Assembly (NCBI GenBank): GCA_002316795.1 | Contig: DCEE01000014.1 | Coordinates: 16,121 to 22,974 of the forward strand | DNA length: 6,854 bases | Reading direction: 5' to 3' | Source: Synergistaceae bacterium UBA1037 | GTDB lineage: Bacteria > Synergistota > Synergistia > Synergistales > Synergistaceae | Part shown: piece by piece, positions 6,451-6,854 of the stretch | How the letters are laid out: each line of letters begins with the position of its first letter | Numbering within the stretch: position 1 is the stretch's first letter | The notes under the pieces: model-generated | Databases searched by the model: none | What the model was told of the DNA's origin: nothing | What the model saw: only the letters and a program-made list of their open reading frames with translations | Made by a program: the position numbers and the translations under genes

Positions 6451-6854
6451 TTGGATATGATAATCCAGCAGGTCATCAACGGCCTCTCTCTCGGGTCGGT
6501 ATACGCCTTGATAGCAGTTGGTTACTCACTCGTATACTCTATCCTTCTCTTTTCAAATTTTGCACATGGTGGTTTTCTCGTGATCGGCGGTTACATTTGC
6601 TATTTTGCACTGAGGGGTGCCGGGATGGGTATATTGGCAGCCTCTTTCGCCGCGTTGATCGGAGCGGGGATCTCAGCTGTCATAGTTGAGCGCCTGGCAT
6701 ACAAGCCGATCCGCGAGCGTACTCCCATCACACTTTATATGCTTATCGCATCGATGGGTATGAGCATCGTTATCGAGAATATTTTCGTAGTTACCGTCGG
6801 AGGCCGTTTCAGGGCGCTTCCTCCGGTGATTCCGACGCAACCGGTAAATGTCTT
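6451..6854 (+). CDS. livH: Branched-chain amino acid type ABC transporter permease LivH (partial, runs off window)
   Basis: The first 134 codons are present; the gene continues past the window edge. LivH-type permeases form, with LivM, the inner-membrane channel through which substrate from the binding protein passes, driven by the ATPases LivG and LivF. The visible part is very hydrophobic: a first membrane segment with the family start QQVINGLSLGSVYALIAVGY (6-25), the conserved SNFAHGG (35-41, NFAHG in E. coli LivH), a second membrane span around 42-56, a third around 58-79, then VERLAYKPIRER (79-90) and TLYMLIASMGMSIVIEN (94-110), matching the LivH pattern ERVAYRPVR...LISAIGMSI. It follows livK in the same direction after 114 bp. 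livM, livG and livF would be expected beyond the window, but this cannot be seen. Confidence 0.93.
   Translation, partial: MDMIIQQVINGLSLGSVYALIAVGYSLVYSILLFSNFAHGGFLVIGGYICYFALRGAGMGILAASFAALIGAGISAVIVERLAYKPIRERTPITLYMLIASMGMSIVIENIFVVTVGGRFRALPPVIPTQPVNV

Noticed and set aside
1..6854. A previously undescribed defence, mobile or biosynthetic system
   Set aside because: All coding capacity is explained by hrcA, grpE, dnaK, dnaJ, livK and livH, with no unexplained conserved frame. Only small regulatory elements remain open.

Overview
The window carries two adjacent and apparently unrelated transcription units, both on the + strand. The first is a complete class I heat-shock operon, hrcA-grpE-dnaK-dnaJ (131-4785). 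The second is the start of a branched-chain amino acid type ABC transporter operon: a periplasmic substrate-binding protein (livK-like, 5185-6336) and the first 134 codons of a LivH-type permease (6451 to the window edge). I see no mobile element, CRISPR array, tRNA or rRNA. I also found no credible undescribed system; most of the region is conserved housekeeping DNA, and the interest lies in the control sites between genes.

The heat-shock unit has a good vegetative promoter (TTGACA, 17 bp, TATTCT at 37-65). A perfect CIRCE operator (TTAGCACTC-N9-GAGTGCTAA, 84-110) lies in the 5' untranslated region. HrcA, the first gene product, should bind this operator and shut down its own operon. DnaK, DnaJ and GrpE are the chaperone, its J-domain co-chaperone and its nucleotide exchange factor. 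The genes are tightly packed (2, 67 and 17 bp gaps), and a 14-bp perfect stem just after dnaJ closes the unit. The hrcA start is best placed at TTG 131 and not at the longer reading frame's GTG 104, which lies inside the CIRCE.

The stretch 4862-5184 has no gene. It holds an 18-bp perfect AT-rich palindrome, a good promoter (TTTACA, 17 bp, TAGAAT) and a leader of about 150 nt before livK. A strong 11-bp hairpin separates livK from livH, as is often seen where the binding protein must be made in excess over the membrane subunits.

Organism: inferred, not proven. DnaK is 612 aa and lacks about 25 residues in the ATPase domain compared with E. coli, the short form classically seen in Gram-positive bacteria. 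The livK product, however, has an ordinary Sec signal peptide without a lipobox, as expected of a free periplasmic protein in a two-membrane cell. This combination, the gene order, the frequent AGG/AGA and ATA codons and the amino-acid uptake genes would fit a diderm amino-acid-fermenting lineage such as Synergistota. Other atypical diderms are not excluded.
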